Program-made: the position numbers and the translations under genes
Shown here: piece after piece, positions 8,458 to 16,600 of the stretch
How positions within the stretch are numbered: the stretch's first letter is position 1
Layout of the letters: the number at the start of each line of letters is the position of its first letter
Assembly: GCF_016834655.1 (NCBI RefSeq)
Contig: NZ_JAENHP010000004.1
Location: 434,001-498,000 of the forward strand
Length of the DNA: 64,000 bases
From: Paractinoplanes ovalisporus
Lineage (GTDB): Bacteria; Actinomycetota; Actinomycetes; Mycobacteriales; Micromonosporaceae
Direction: 5' to 3'
The notes under the pieces: model-generated
The model's input: the letters and a program-made list of their open reading frames with translations, nothing else
Database searches by the model: none
Told to the model about the DNA's origin: nothing

Positions 8458-9060
8458 TTATGACCCGATCTCACTCACCTGGGCGAACGGGCGGTCGTTG
8501 TGCCAGGTGGCGTGGATGATGAAGCTGTGGCCGGTCTCGTTGAAATAGACCGCCAGGTTGTCGGGGGTGTCCTGCACCTTCTGCACCTGCCACCCGTCGG
8601 CCGGGGTCGCGGTCACCAGCTGGACCACCGCGTCCGAGGTCATCCGGATGACGGCCTGACCCCCTTCGACCCGGAACGACCTGACGTACGTCCGTGTCCC
8701 GTCCCCGGCGGTGGTGACCGTCCAGCCGTCCTCGGTGGTGGTCGGCGGCGTGGTGGTCACCGGTGGCGGAGCCGTGGTCGTGGCCCGGGGCGGCGCGGTG
8801 GTGGTCGTCTGCGTCTCGGTGGGTTTCGGCTTGCGCGTCGGTGCGGTGGCCGAGGGAACCGCACTCTTCGGCGGGGGAGTCGTCGCGCTCGGTAACGGCA
8901 CGGGGAACTCGCTGGCGTCGGAGGCGGGCAGCTGAGCCAGGGCCCTGTCGTCGGGCGCATCGGTGCGCAGCACCGGCAGCATCGCTACCGAGGCCAGCAC
9001 GATGCTCGTCGCGGTGGCGGCACACCACCCCGCGATCGGCGTCCACCGGGAAGATCGCAC
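8458..9060 (-). CDS. Membrane-anchored protein with Pro/Thr-rich stalk, unknown function
   Basis: I do not recognise this 200-residue protein. GTG 9060 opens into a single N-terminal membrane segment (ATATSIVLASVAMLPVL). A low-complexity Pro/Thr stalk follows (about 55-115), then a small soluble C-terminal domain (about 116-200, with DGWTVTTAGDGTRTYVRSF and VQLVTATPADGWQV) that should sit outside the cell. It is divergent from the response regulator gene, only some 35 bases away, so it may be a target of that two-component system; that is inference from position only. Confidence 0.75.
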   Translation of the reverse strand: MRSSRWTPIAGWCAATATSIVLASVAMLPVLRTDAPDDRALAQLPASDASEFPVPLPSATTPPPKSAVPSATAPTRKPKPTETQTTTTAPPRATTTAPPPVTTTPPTTTEDGWTVTTAGDGTRTYVRSFRVEGGQAVIRMTSDAVVQLVTATPADGWQVQKVQDTPDNLAVYFNETGHSFIIHATWHNDRPFAQVSEIGS

Positions 9061-9096
9061 GAGGACATCGTCTCATCTGCCCCTATGGTGTACGCC

Positions 9097-9783
9097 ATGG
9101 CGATGATCCTGCTGGTCGAGGACGACCGCATCATCACGGCGGCGTTGTCCCGCGCGCTGACCGATGCCGGTCACGTCGTGCGACCGGTGGGGCGGGCCGC
9201 CGAGGCCCTGAAGATCGTTACGGACGAGCGTCCCGACCTGGTCATTCTTGATCTCGGGCTGCCCGACATCGACGGCACGGACGCGCTGCGGATGATGCGT
9301 TCGGTCTCCGACGTGCCGGTCATCGTGGCCACCGCACGGCGTTCCGAGGCCGACATCATCAGCCTGCTCAGCGCCGGTGCCGACGACTATGTGACGAAAC
9401 CGTTCTCGGGCGGCCACATCCTGGCCCGCATCTCGGCCGTGCTGCGGCGCTCCCGCGCGACGACCACCGAGGCGCCGAGCGCGATCACCGTGGGCGAGCT
9501 GGTGATCAGTCCGCGCCAGCGCCGGGCCGAGCTGGCGGGCGAGCCGTTGCAGCTGACCCGCCGCGAGTTCGACGTCCTGGCCTATCTCGCCGAGCGGGTC
9601 GGCCAGGTGATCAGCCGGCGTGAGCTGATGAACGAGGTCTGGAACCAGGCCCGCATCGGCGAGGAACAGACCATCGACGTCCACATCTCGTGGCTGCGCC
9701 GCAAGCTCGGCGAGACCGCGGCCAAGCCCCGCTTCCTGCACACCGTGCGCGGGGTCGGGGTCATGATGGTCGACCCGCGATGA
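9097..9783 (+). CDS. OmpR/PhoB-family response regulator
   Basis: This is a receiver-plus-winged-helix regulator of about 228 residues. The phosphoacceptor is Asp52 (VILDLGLPD), with the acidic pair near residues 9-10 and the conserved Lys101 (YVTKPF). The C-terminal DNA-binding domain shows LTRREFDVLAYLAE and TIDVHISWLRRKLG. Starts at ATG 9085, 9097 or 9103 are all possible and none has a clear ribosome-binding site, so the mRNA may be nearly leaderless. It is coupled to the downstream sensor kinase by an ATGA overlap and forms a two-component system with it. The signal is not identifiable. Confidence 0.95.
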   Translation: MAMILLVEDDRIITAALSRALTDAGHVVRPVGRAAEALKIVTDERPDLVILDLGLPDIDGTDALRMMRSVSDVPVIVATARRSEADIISLLSAGADDYVTKPFSGGHILARISAVLRRSRATTTEAPSAITVGELVISPRQRRAELAGEPLQLTRREFDVLAYLAERVGQVISRRELMNEVWNQARIGEEQTIDVHISWLRRKLGETAAKPRFLHTVRGVGVMMVDPR

Positions 9784-11081
9784 GGTGGGCGCTCAACCGG
9801 CTGGCCCTCGCCATCACCTCGATGGTCGCGCTCGCCTTCCTCGTGCCGCTGGCCGTGGCCACCCGCCAGATCGCCCACGACCGGGCCGTCAGCGACGCCC
9901 GCCAGCAGGCCACCTCGCTGGTCACCGTGCTCGGGGTCAACGCCGACCCGACGCTGCTGACCAACGCCGTGGCCAGCACGACCGCGGGCAGTGAGGGCCG
10001 GCTCGCCGTCCACCTGCCCGACATCGCCGCGATCGGCGTCTCGCACACCTCGGCCGCCCAGATCACGATCGCCACCCAGGACCGCCGCTCGGCTCTGGCC
10101 CCGGTCGACGACGGGATGGTCTACCTTCAGCCGACCGTGCTCACCGACGGCCGTACGGTGATCGTCGAAGTTTTCATTCCCGACGGCGAACTCACGCGCG
10201 GGGTGTGGACGGCCTGGTTCGTGCTCGGTGGCCTGGCGATCCTGCTGGTCGCGGGCTCGACGCTGTTCGCCGACCGGCTCGGCAGCCGGCTCGTGCGCGC
10301 GACCCGGGAACTGGCCGGCTCGGCCCGCAAGCTCGGTGCCGGCGAACTGGACACCCGGGTCGAACCGGACGGCCCGCGGGAACTGCGCGATGCGGCGTAC
10401 GCCTTCAACACGATGGCCGACGACCTGAGCAGCCTGCTCGAACGCGAGCGGGAACTGGCCGCCGACCTGTCCCACCGCCTGCGGACGCCGTTGACCGCGC
10501 TGCGGCTGGACGCCGAGGCGATGCCGCCCGGCCCGATCGGCGAACGCATGCGGCAGGCCTGTGACCTGCTCGACGAGGAACTCGAGGCGATCATCAAGGG
10601 GGCCCGGCTCGGGGTGGCGGCCCGTGCCACCGAACAGACCGACCTGGTCGAGGTGCTGGCCGACCGGCTCGCCTTCTGGTCGGTGCTGGCCGAGGACCAG
10701 GAACGGCCCTGGCAGGTCGTCGGCGGCGACGAACCGGTGATGCTGCCGATCCCGCGCAGCGAGCTGATCGGCGTGGTCGACGCCATGCTCGGCAACGTCT
10801 TCTCGCACACCCCCGAGCGGGTCGCGTTCCGGGTCAGCGTCTCGCCCGCCGGGCTGCTGGTCGACGACGCCGGACCGGGCATCGCCGACCCGTCCAAGGC
10901 CGTGCAACGCGGGGTCAGCGGCGCCGGCTCGACCGGTCTCGGCCTGGACATCGTGCGCCGCGCGGCCGAACAGGCGGGCGGCGAGATGGTAATCGCCCGC
11001 AGCCCGCTCGGCGGCGCCCGGGTCGGCATCTATCTGCAGTCGCCGGCCCGTCCCCGCCGGAGCCGGCGCGCGGTTTCATGA
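9780..11081 (+). CDS. HAMP-containing sensor histidine kinase
   Basis: This 433-residue kinase starts at ATG 9780, which overlaps the regulator's TGA. It has two membrane helices (about 8-28 and 145-165) around a short extracytoplasmic sensor region. A HAMP region follows (RATRELAGSARKLGAGELDT). The dimerisation domain has the H-box LSHRLRTPLTALRLD with His232. An ATPase domain shows the G1 box (DDAGPGIAD) and G2 box (STGLGLDIV). It should phosphorylate the adjacent OmpR-type regulator. The sensor loop has no recognisable domain, so the stimulus is unknown. Confidence 0.95.
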   Translation: MRWALNRLALAITSMVALAFLVPLAVATRQIAHDRAVSDARQQATSLVTVLGVNADPTLLTNAVASTTAGSEGRLAVHLPDIAAIGVSHTSAAQITIATQDRRSALAPVDDGMVYLQPTVLTDGRTVIVEVFIPDGELTRGVWTAWFVLGGLAILLVAGSTLFADRLGSRLVRATRELAGSARKLGAGELDTRVEPDGPRELRDAAYAFNTMADDLSSLLERERELAADLSHRLRTPLTALRLDAEAMPPGPIGERMRQACDLLDEELEAIIKGARLGVAARATEQTDLVEVLADRLAFWSVLAEDQERPWQVVGGDEPVMLPIPRSELIGVVDAMLGNVFSHTPERVAFRVSVSPAGLLVDDAGPGIADPSKAVQRGVSGAGSTGLGLDIVRRAAEQAGGEMVIARSPLGGARVGIYLQSPARPRRSRRAVS

Positions 11082-11106
11082 TTGTTTTCGGGGCCTTTAA
11101 GGCTCT

Positions 11107-11127
11107 GTTATGGAACCTGCCCATAAC
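11107..11127. promoter_or_regulatory. Perfect inverted repeat upstream of the LPMO gene (candidate operator)
   Basis: GTTATGG and CCATAAC form seven-base perfect arms around a seven-base spacer, 47 bases before the LPMO start codon. The arms are too AT-rich and lack a T-run for a terminator, so an operator is more likely. It does not match the DasR site as I know it. The regulator is unknown. Confidence 0.5.
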
Positions 11128-11173
11128 GTCCCCGCCGTAACTGCCGCAACGAGACAGTACGGAGTGAGCCGAC

Positions 11174-11971
11174 ATGCGCCGCAAGATCGCCTACCCCTTG
11201 GTCGCCCTCGGAATGACGGCGGGCACAACCCTGGGGGTCGTCTCACCCGCCTCCGCCCACGGGTACGTGTCGTCGCCGCCGAGCCGCCAGGCGCTGTGCG
11301 CGTCGGGCGCGGTCGCCAACTGCGGGTCGATCCAGTTCGAGCCGCAGAGCGTCGAGGGCCCCAAGGGCCTGAAGTCCTGTGACGGCGGCCTGTCGCAGTT
11401 CTCGCAGCTGGCCGACGAGTCGCGCAACTGGCCGGCCAAGGCGGTCGGCTCCACGGTGGACTTCAGCTGGGTGCTCACCGCCCGCCACCGCACCACGACC
11501 TGGGAATACTTCATCGGCGGAACCCGGGTCGCCTCGATCGACGACGGCGGCGCACAGCCGGCCGCGGTGGTCAACCACAAGGTCGACCTGAGCAAGTTCC
11601 CGGGCCGCCAGAAGGTGCTGGCCGTGTGGAACATCGCCGACACCCCCATGGCCTTCTACAACTGCATCGACCTGAACGTCGGCGGCGGCTCCTCCGGTGG
11701 CGGCGGCACCACGCCGACCCAGCCCCCGGCTACTACCCCGCCCACGAAGGCCCCGACCACGCCGCCGACGGCTGCTCCGACCACGCCGCCCACGAAGCCC
11801 ACGACTGCCCCGCCGCCGGCCGCCGGTGGCACCTGGGCCGCGGGCACGGCCTACAAGACCGGCGACGTCGTGACCTTCAACGGCGCCAAGTACCAGTGCC
11901 GCCAGGCGCACACCGCGCTCAACAGCTGGGAGCCGTCGATCTACACGCTCGCGCTGTGGCTCCCGCTGTGA
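11174..11971 (+). CDS. AA10 lytic polysaccharide monooxygenase with C-terminal chitin-binding module
   Basis: This 265-residue secreted copper enzyme oxidatively cleaves chitin or cellulose. GGAGTGAG precedes ATG 11174. A Sec signal peptide ends at ASA, so the mature protein starts with His29 (HGYVSSPPSRQ), the first copper ligand; the second is His105 (TARHRTTTWEYF). The catalytic domain runs to about residue 172. A Pro/Thr linker (about 177-217) and a CBM5/12-type module (WAAGTAYKTGDVVTFNGAKY) follow. That module, and the LPMO sequence type, favour chitin. The stop codon is overlapped by the start of a DUF305 lipoprotein gene. Confidence 0.95.
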   Translation: MRRKIAYPLVALGMTAGTTLGVVSPASAHGYVSSPPSRQALCASGAVANCGSIQFEPQSVEGPKGLKSCDGGLSQFSQLADESRNWPAKAVGSTVDFSWVLTARHRTTTWEYFIGGTRVASIDDGGAQPAAVVNHKVDLSKFPGRQKVLAVWNIADTPMAFYNCIDLNVGGGSSGGGGTTPTQPPATTPPTKAPTTPPTAAPTTPPTKPTTAPPPAAGGTWAAGTAYKTGDVVTFNGAKYQCRQAHTALNSWEPSIYTLALWLPL

Positions 11972-12573
11972 AGCGCCGCCTGATCGCCGTCGCCCTGGTC
12001 GCGCCGTTCGTGCTCGGGGCCTGCGGCACCGCCAAGGAGGCGCCGCCGGTCGCGGCCGGAAAGGGCACGGTCGCCGCCGAGACGGTCGCCGAGATCAAGG
12101 CCGGCGACGACCACAACGACACCGACGTGATGTTCCTGCAGATGATGATTTTCCATCAGAAGCAGGGCCTGCAGATGACGTCGACGGCCATGAAGCGGGC
12201 CCAGAGCCCCGAGCTCAAGACCCTCGCCCAGGCCATCCAGGCCACCGAGAAGGACGAGCTGGCGATGGTCGAGTCGTGGCTGAAGGGCTGGGGTGAGTCG
12301 ACCGAGGTCGACAAGGCGCCCAGCCTGCACGCCGACCACGGTGGACTGCCCGGCACCGGGGCGGCCGAGATCAAGGCGCTGACCACGGTGAAGGCGGCCC
12401 AGTTCGACACCGCGTTCCTCAACCTCTTCCTCGCCCACCAGCACCAGGCGATGGAGATGTCGAAGATCGAGAAGACCGGTGGCAAGAACGAGGAGACCAA
12501 GAAGTTCGCCGAGCGGGTGCAGCAGTCCCGGCAGGGCGAGATCCAGCAGATGCTGAAGTTGATGAACGGGTAG
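11968..12573 (+). CDS. DUF305 lipoprotein, translationally coupled to the LPMO
   Basis: This 201-residue protein starts at GTG 11968, inside the LPMO stop (GTGA), so it is made by coupled translation. The signal peptide has lipobox VLGAC. The rest is two DUF305 helical repeats, each with His/Met clusters: MFLQMMIFHQKQGLQM at about residues 52-67 and LFLAHQHQAMEMSK at about 154-167. DUF305 proteins are frequent near copper-handling genes and are proposed to bind metal. Next to a copper monooxygenase, a role in giving copper to the LPMO or guarding it is a reasonable inference, not shown. Confidence 0.88.
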   Translation: MKRRLIAVALVAPFVLGACGTAKEAPPVAAGKGTVAAETVAEIKAGDDHNDTDVMFLQMMIFHQKQGLQMTSTAMKRAQSPELKTLAQAIQATEKDELAMVESWLKGWGESTEVDKAPSLHADHGGLPGTGAAEIKALTTVKAAQFDTAFLNLFLAHQHQAMEMSKIEKTGGKNEETKKFAERVQQSRQGEIQQMLKLMNG

Positions 12574-12589
12574 TAGCGTCGAACTCCGG

Positions 12590-12617
12590 AAGGGCGGCCT
12601 GGCGGGGCTGCCCTTTT
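12590..12617 (+). terminator. Rho-independent-like terminator after the LPMO-DUF305 operon
   Basis: AAGGGC pairs with GCCCTT, with further pairing inside, and a short T-run follows. It stands 17 bases after the DUF305 stop. Confidence 0.65.
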
Positions 12618-12663
12618 CGGCATTTCGGCGACTTTTGTCCTCTGTGGGTGATTGTGTAGTGGG

Positions 12664-13752
12664 GTGTATGCCTCTTTTGTTCTTGCTGTGACGCTTGCCC
12701 TCACTCCTGTTCCGCCGGTCGGCTGGGAACATGCCGGGTACGACGCCGAGGACAGCTTCTACAACCCCGCCGAGTCGCAGATCAACGCCGGCACGATCGG
12801 CAAGCTCGCCTCGCGGTGGTCGGTCCCGTTGCGCCGCCAGGAGCCCACGTGCGGCGGCCCGTCGGCCCCGCTCGTCGCCGGCGGCATGGTCGTGGCGACC
12901 GACGGACGGGGTGTTTCCGGCTACCGCGCCGCTGACGGACGCCTGGCGTGGAGCTTCGACTGGGACGATCCGGAAGATTCGACCGTCCCGTCGATGGCCG
13001 TCTCGGGCGGCGTCGTCGTGCTCGGCAACGGCGACTGCCATTCCGCCAGCGACCCGAACGGCCGCCTGGTCGGCCTCGACCTGCGCACCGGCAGCCGGCG
13101 CTGGAAGCTCGACCTGGACATGCCGGTCAACTCGTTCGTGGTCGACCGCGGCGTGGCGATCGTCTCCGGCAGTTCAGAATCGGACGAAACGGCCACCGTG
13201 GCGTACCGGGCCACCGACGGCCGCGAGGTGTGGCGCAAGCGCGGTTTCGAGAGCTCGAGCGCGTCGTCCGCCGGCCGCATCCTGCTGACCAGGGGCGGTT
13301 CCACCTCCGCGGTCTCGGTCACGTCCGGGTCGGTGATCTGGACCAAACCGCGTTCCCTGTACGCCGAGAGCGCCACTCCCACCCGCTTCCTGGTGACCGA
13401 CGGCGTGGCCCTGACCCTGGTCGACGCCGCATCCGGGGCCCCGCTGTGGACCGCCCCCGGCCGGCAGAGCAAGTTCCTGGCCACGGACGGCCGCCGGGTC
13501 TACCGCGCCGTGAACCGCACTGTCTCGGCCCTGGACATCCGCGACGCCCGCGTGGTCTGGACCCGCACCTTGCCCGTGGTGGCAACTCAGCCCGTACGGG
13601 CAGGCGGTCTTCTTTACACCGGCGGCCCGGTGCTGTCCGCAGCTTCGGGCGCCGTGGTGGCCCCCCATCGCCGCGGCCCGCAGGTGGTCACCGGCGGCCA
13701 CCTCTACGCGGTGGAAGGCAACCGATTGGCGGCCTACGCTCCACGGTCGTGA
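12664..13752 (+). CDS. Secreted PQQ-like β-propeller protein
   Basis: This protein of about 362 residues has a short N-terminal signal (VYASFVLAVTLALTPVPPVG) and then repeating propeller blades with the typical Ala-x-Asp-Gly-x-x-x-Trp pattern: GYRAADGRLAWSFDWD, GLDLRTGSRRWKLDLD, AYRATDGREVWRKRG, VDAASGAPLWTAPG and ALDIRDARVVWTRTL. These match the PQQ_2/outer-membrane-assembly propeller family, which in actinomycetes is usually a structural or scaffold fold, not a true PQQ enzyme. The start is uncertain: GTG 12664 gives the best signal peptide, and a TTG at 12652 is also in frame. Function is unknown. Confidence 0.8.
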   Translation: MYASFVLAVTLALTPVPPVGWEHAGYDAEDSFYNPAESQINAGTIGKLASRWSVPLRRQEPTCGGPSAPLVAGGMVVATDGRGVSGYRAADGRLAWSFDWDDPEDSTVPSMAVSGGVVVLGNGDCHSASDPNGRLVGLDLRTGSRRWKLDLDMPVNSFVVDRGVAIVSGSSESDETATVAYRATDGREVWRKRGFESSSASSAGRILLTRGGSTSAVSVTSGSVIWTKPRSLYAESATPTRFLVTDGVALTLVDAASGAPLWTAPGRQSKFLATDGRRVYRAVNRTVSALDIRDARVVWTRTLPVVATQPVRAGGLLYTGGPVLSAASGAVVAPHRRGPQVVTGGHLYAVEGNRLAAYAPRS

Positions 13753-13864
13753 CTTCCGTGGGCAAGAACCGCCTGCACCTGTGCCTGCGCCCGGCCGAGG
13801 TTGCTGTTGGGTAGCGCGGTTCTCCTGGCGCGAAGGCGCTTCCGGGCACTTCCCGAACATGCAG

Positions 13865-13896
13865 GGGACGCCGAAAGACGGCGTCCCTTGTCTGTT
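13865..13896 (+). terminator. Strong hairpin terminator between propeller and MFS genes
   Basis: GGGACGCCG and CGGCGTCCC form a perfect nine-base stem around AAAGA, followed by TTGTCTGTT. It ends the propeller transcript. It lies only 24 bases before the MFS start, so it could also act in the leader of that gene if transcription begins upstream. Confidence 0.8.
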
Positions 13897-13910
13897 GGGG
13901 GTGCCACCGC

Positions 13911-15134
13911 TTGGCTCCGATGTTCGCGCCGCTCCGAGTGCGCAATTACCGGCTCTGGGCCGCCGCCGATCTGGTGTCGGTGGGCGGTACCTGGATGCAG
14001 GTGCTGGGGCTGAACTGGCTCATCCTCTCGGCCACCGGTTCGGCCGCCACCATGGGCATCGTCGTGATGCTGCAGTCCCTGCCGGTGCTGCTGCTCGGCA
14101 GTTGGGGTGGTGCGCTCGCCGACCGTCTGCCCGCCCGCCCCCTGCTGATCGCGTTCCAGGCCGTACGGGCCCTGCTCGCACTCGCCCTGCTCCTCCACGG
14201 CGGCGTCGCCATCATCTATGCCGTGGCGCTGGCCTCGGGCGTGATCAGCTCGTTCGAGGGCCCCGTCCTCGGGCGCTTCGGCTCGGCGCTGGTGCCGAAG
14301 GAGTCGCTGGGTTCGGCGCTGGCACTCGGCTCGGTGCTGTCCTCGGCGGGCCGCATCGGGGGCATGGCCCTGGGCGGCGTGCTGGTCGGCCTCACCGGCC
14401 CCAACGTGCTCTTCGCCATCAACGCGGTCTCGTACGTCGCGGTGATCGTCGCGCTGTTCCTCATGCGTACGGAGGAAATGCGCGCCCTGCCTGTGGCCGA
14501 CGCCACTTCCCGGGGTGTCGCGGCCGGTCTGCGCTACGTCCTGGCCCAGCCCGTGGTCCTGATCGTCCTGGCCCTGTCGTTCGTGCTGGGCTCCCTGGGC
14601 CGCAACTACCAGGTCTCGATGGCCGCGATGGTGGCCGGCCCGCTGCACGGTTCCTCCGGTTCGTACGGCCTGCTCTCGACGGTCTTCGCCGTGGGCGCCG
14701 TGCTGGGCGGCCTGCTGCTGGCCGGGACCGGAAAGTCGACGCTGCGCGTCCTGCTGGCCACCGCCTTCGTGATCAGCGTCCTCCAGTTCGCCTCGGGCCT
14801 GGCCCCCAATGTCCTCGGCTTCGCCGCCCTGATCCTCCCGATCGCAGCCGGTGCGGTCGTTTTCGACACGGTGGTGGCAACCCGCATCCAGCTCGACACC
14901 CGCGAAGACATGCGGGGTCGTGTCCTGGCCACACTCGGCCTGGTCTCTTCCCTGTCGGGAATCGTCGGTGCCCCGCTGGTGGGTTGGCTCTGCGACGCCG
15001 CAGGCCCCCGCACGGCCCTCCTGTTGGCCGGCGCCATCACCACAGTCGCAGCCCTGACCGGCGCGGCCGCCCTGGCCCGAGCCAAGGGCTTCGCGTTCCC
15101 GGCTCTCCGCCGCCCGATCGAACAACCCGCCTGA
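13911..15134 (+). CDS. MFS exporter (DHA3/EntS-type)
   Basis: This protein of about 407 residues has twelve predicted membrane helices and the start LRVRNYRLWAAADLVSVGGTW, typical of the MFS_3 enterobactin-exporter-like family. The helix 2-3 loop reads GGALADRLPARPLL, a motif A variant. TTG 13911 is favoured because GGGGGTG stands seven bases upstream; ATG 13920 is the alternative. Proteins of this type export siderophores or drugs, and the substrate here is unknown. No siderophore genes are nearby. Confidence 0.88.
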   Translation: MAPMFAPLRVRNYRLWAAADLVSVGGTWMQVLGLNWLILSATGSAATMGIVVMLQSLPVLLLGSWGGALADRLPARPLLIAFQAVRALLALALLLHGGVAIIYAVALASGVISSFEGPVLGRFGSALVPKESLGSALALGSVLSSAGRIGGMALGGVLVGLTGPNVLFAINAVSYVAVIVALFLMRTEEMRALPVADATSRGVAAGLRYVLAQPVVLIVLALSFVLGSLGRNYQVSMAAMVAGPLHGSSGSYGLLSTVFAVGAVLGGLLLAGTGKSTLRVLLATAFVISVLQFASGLAPNVLGFAALILPIAAGAVVFDTVVATRIQLDTREDMRGRVLATLGLVSSLSGIVGAPLVGWLCDAAGPRTALLLAGAITTVAALTGAAALARAKGFAFPALRRPIEQPA

Positions 15135-15208
15135 CGCCCGGGCTCGGATCTGTTCGGTGACCGGTCGGATAGCGTGAGGTCATCCGGCCGGTGAGCTAAG
15201 GGGAGCAC

Positions 15209-16048
15209 GTGGAGCTGTTGCACTCGGGGAAGGTCCGTGAGGTCTATGCGGACGGGCAGGACATCCTGCTTGTCGCGTCGGATCGGATCTCTATCTATGA
15301 CGTGGTGCTTCCTACGCCGATTCCGGACAAGGGGAAGATTCTCACGCAGCTTTCGCTCTGGTGGTTCGAGCAGCTCGCCGACGTGGTGCCCAACCACGTG
15401 ATCTCCAGCACCGACGTGCCGGCGGAGTGGGTGGGGCGGGCCGTTCGGTGCGAGCGGCTCGACATGGTCATGGTGGAGTGCATCGCGCGGGGATATCTGG
15501 CCGGCTCGGGGCTCAAAGAATATGAGCGGGACGGGGCCGTGTCGGGGGTTGCGCTGCCTCCGGGGCTGATTGAAGGGTCGCGGATCGCTGAGCCGATCTT
15601 CACGCCCACGACCAAGGTGCCGCCGGGTGAGGGGCATGACGAGTTCATGACCTACGCCGACGTCGAGGAGAAGGTCGGCAAGGAAGAGGCGGCCGAGCTC
15701 AAGCGGATCACCCTCGAGGTCTACCGGCGCGGGCAGGAGATTGCCGCGTCGAAGGGGATCATCATCGCCGACACCAAGATCGAGCTGGGGATCGCCGGGG
15801 ACGGGTCGCTCAAGCTGGGTGACGAGCTGCTCACTCCGGATTCGTCGCGTTTCTGGGCGGCCGACGAGTGGAAGCCGGGCGGCACCCAGCGCTACCTCGA
15901 CAAGCAGTTCCTGCGGGACTGGTCGTCGTCGTTGACCGATTGGGACCGTACGGCGCCCGGCCCGGAAATCCCCGACGAGGTGGTCGAGGCCACCCGCAAC
16001 CGGTACGTCGAGGTCTACGAGCGCCTCACCGGCGAGCGTTGGGTCTGA
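15209..16048 (+). CDS. purC: Phosphoribosylaminoimidazole-succinocarboxamide synthase (SAICAR synthetase)
   Basis: This 279-residue enzyme joins CAIR with aspartate, using ATP, in de novo purine synthesis. The start is GTG 15209 with AAGGGGAG upstream. Hallmarks are LLHSGKVREVYADG, LVASDRISIYDVVLP, the VECIARGYLAGSG segment and IIIADTKIELG. Length and order match the actinobacterial family. It is a single gene here, between an exporter and a convergent small-protein operon; other pur genes are not in the window. Confidence 0.98.
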   Translation: MELLHSGKVREVYADGQDILLVASDRISIYDVVLPTPIPDKGKILTQLSLWWFEQLADVVPNHVISSTDVPAEWVGRAVRCERLDMVMVECIARGYLAGSGLKEYERDGAVSGVALPPGLIEGSRIAEPIFTPTTKVPPGEGHDEFMTYADVEEKVGKEEAAELKRITLEVYRRGQEIAASKGIIIADTKIELGIAGDGSLKLGDELLTPDSSRFWAADEWKPGGTQRYLDKQFLRDWSSSLTDWDRTAPGPEIPDEVVEATRNRYVEVYERLTGERWV

Positions 16049-16382
16049 GCGGGCCCGGCAGTTTCGCACCGGGTGGCACAGCTCCCATTAGCCGTCTTCG
16101 GAGCATAGGTGTCCAACCCGGACAGTGAAAGACCGAGGGTTTAACAATTCCCCGGCCGGTTCGGGGGCGTTCCACTTATACGAAGCGTGGCGGAAAACGG
16201 TGCATGGAAATGCGTTTTCCGGACAATTCACGGATGGTGGGTGCCCGCCGGGTAGTCCCTGGTAGCACCGCTTGCGGGCCGATTCTTGCACCGGCCGTGC
16301 CCATTTTCCGCGCCTGGATGTGGATCACCGGGTGGAGCCGGCCCGTCACGATACGGAATCCGTACTAATGGGGAAACGAAGA
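16049..16382. other. Convergent gap after purC with a long inverted repeat
   Basis: No gene is supported in these bases. CGGAAAACG at 16191-16199 and CGTTTTCCG at 16213-16221 form nine-base perfect arms, with GCAT/ATGC pairing inside them. A smaller repeat, TACGG-AAT-CCGTA, lies close to the terminator of the next gene. The tract is AT-richer than its surroundings. Confidence 0.5.
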
Positions 16383-16406
16383 AGGCCCGGGAGAAATCCC
16401 GGGCCT
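16383..16406 (-). terminator. Terminator of the small-protein operon
   Basis: AGGCCCGGG and CCCGGGCCT pair around a six-base loop. On the minus strand it is followed by TCTTCGTTTCC and lies 15 bases after the stop at 16421. Confidence 0.8.
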
Positions 16407-16420
16407 GGAGGAAAGAGTCG

Positions 16421-16600
16421 TCAGAACGTGGAGGCCGCGCGCTCGGGCCAGGCTGCCTCTTGACCGCACGCGGTACAGCCCATCTGGTCGCCGCAGGCGG
16501 CGCACCAGTTGTTGACGCGACGCAGACGCCACCCGAGGGCGACGCCGGCCAGCAGGCTCAGAAGGCCCACAACGGCCGCGACGGTGACCGCCCCGGTCAT
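16421..16600 (-). CDS. Small membrane protein with CxxC zinc-ribbon-like tail
   Basis: This 59-residue protein is supported by an ATGA overlap with the preceding gene (start ATG 16600, upstream stop 16597-16599). One membrane helix (about 5-23, VAAVVGLLSLLAGVALGW) is followed by a basic turn and a cysteine pattern, CAACGDQMGCTACG, suggesting a small metal site on the cytoplasmic side. I do not recognise a family. It probably works with the protein encoded just upstream. Confidence 0.7.
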   Translation of the reverse strand: MTGAVTVAAVVGLLSLLAGVALGWRLRRVNNWCAACGDQMGCTACGQEAAWPERAASTF

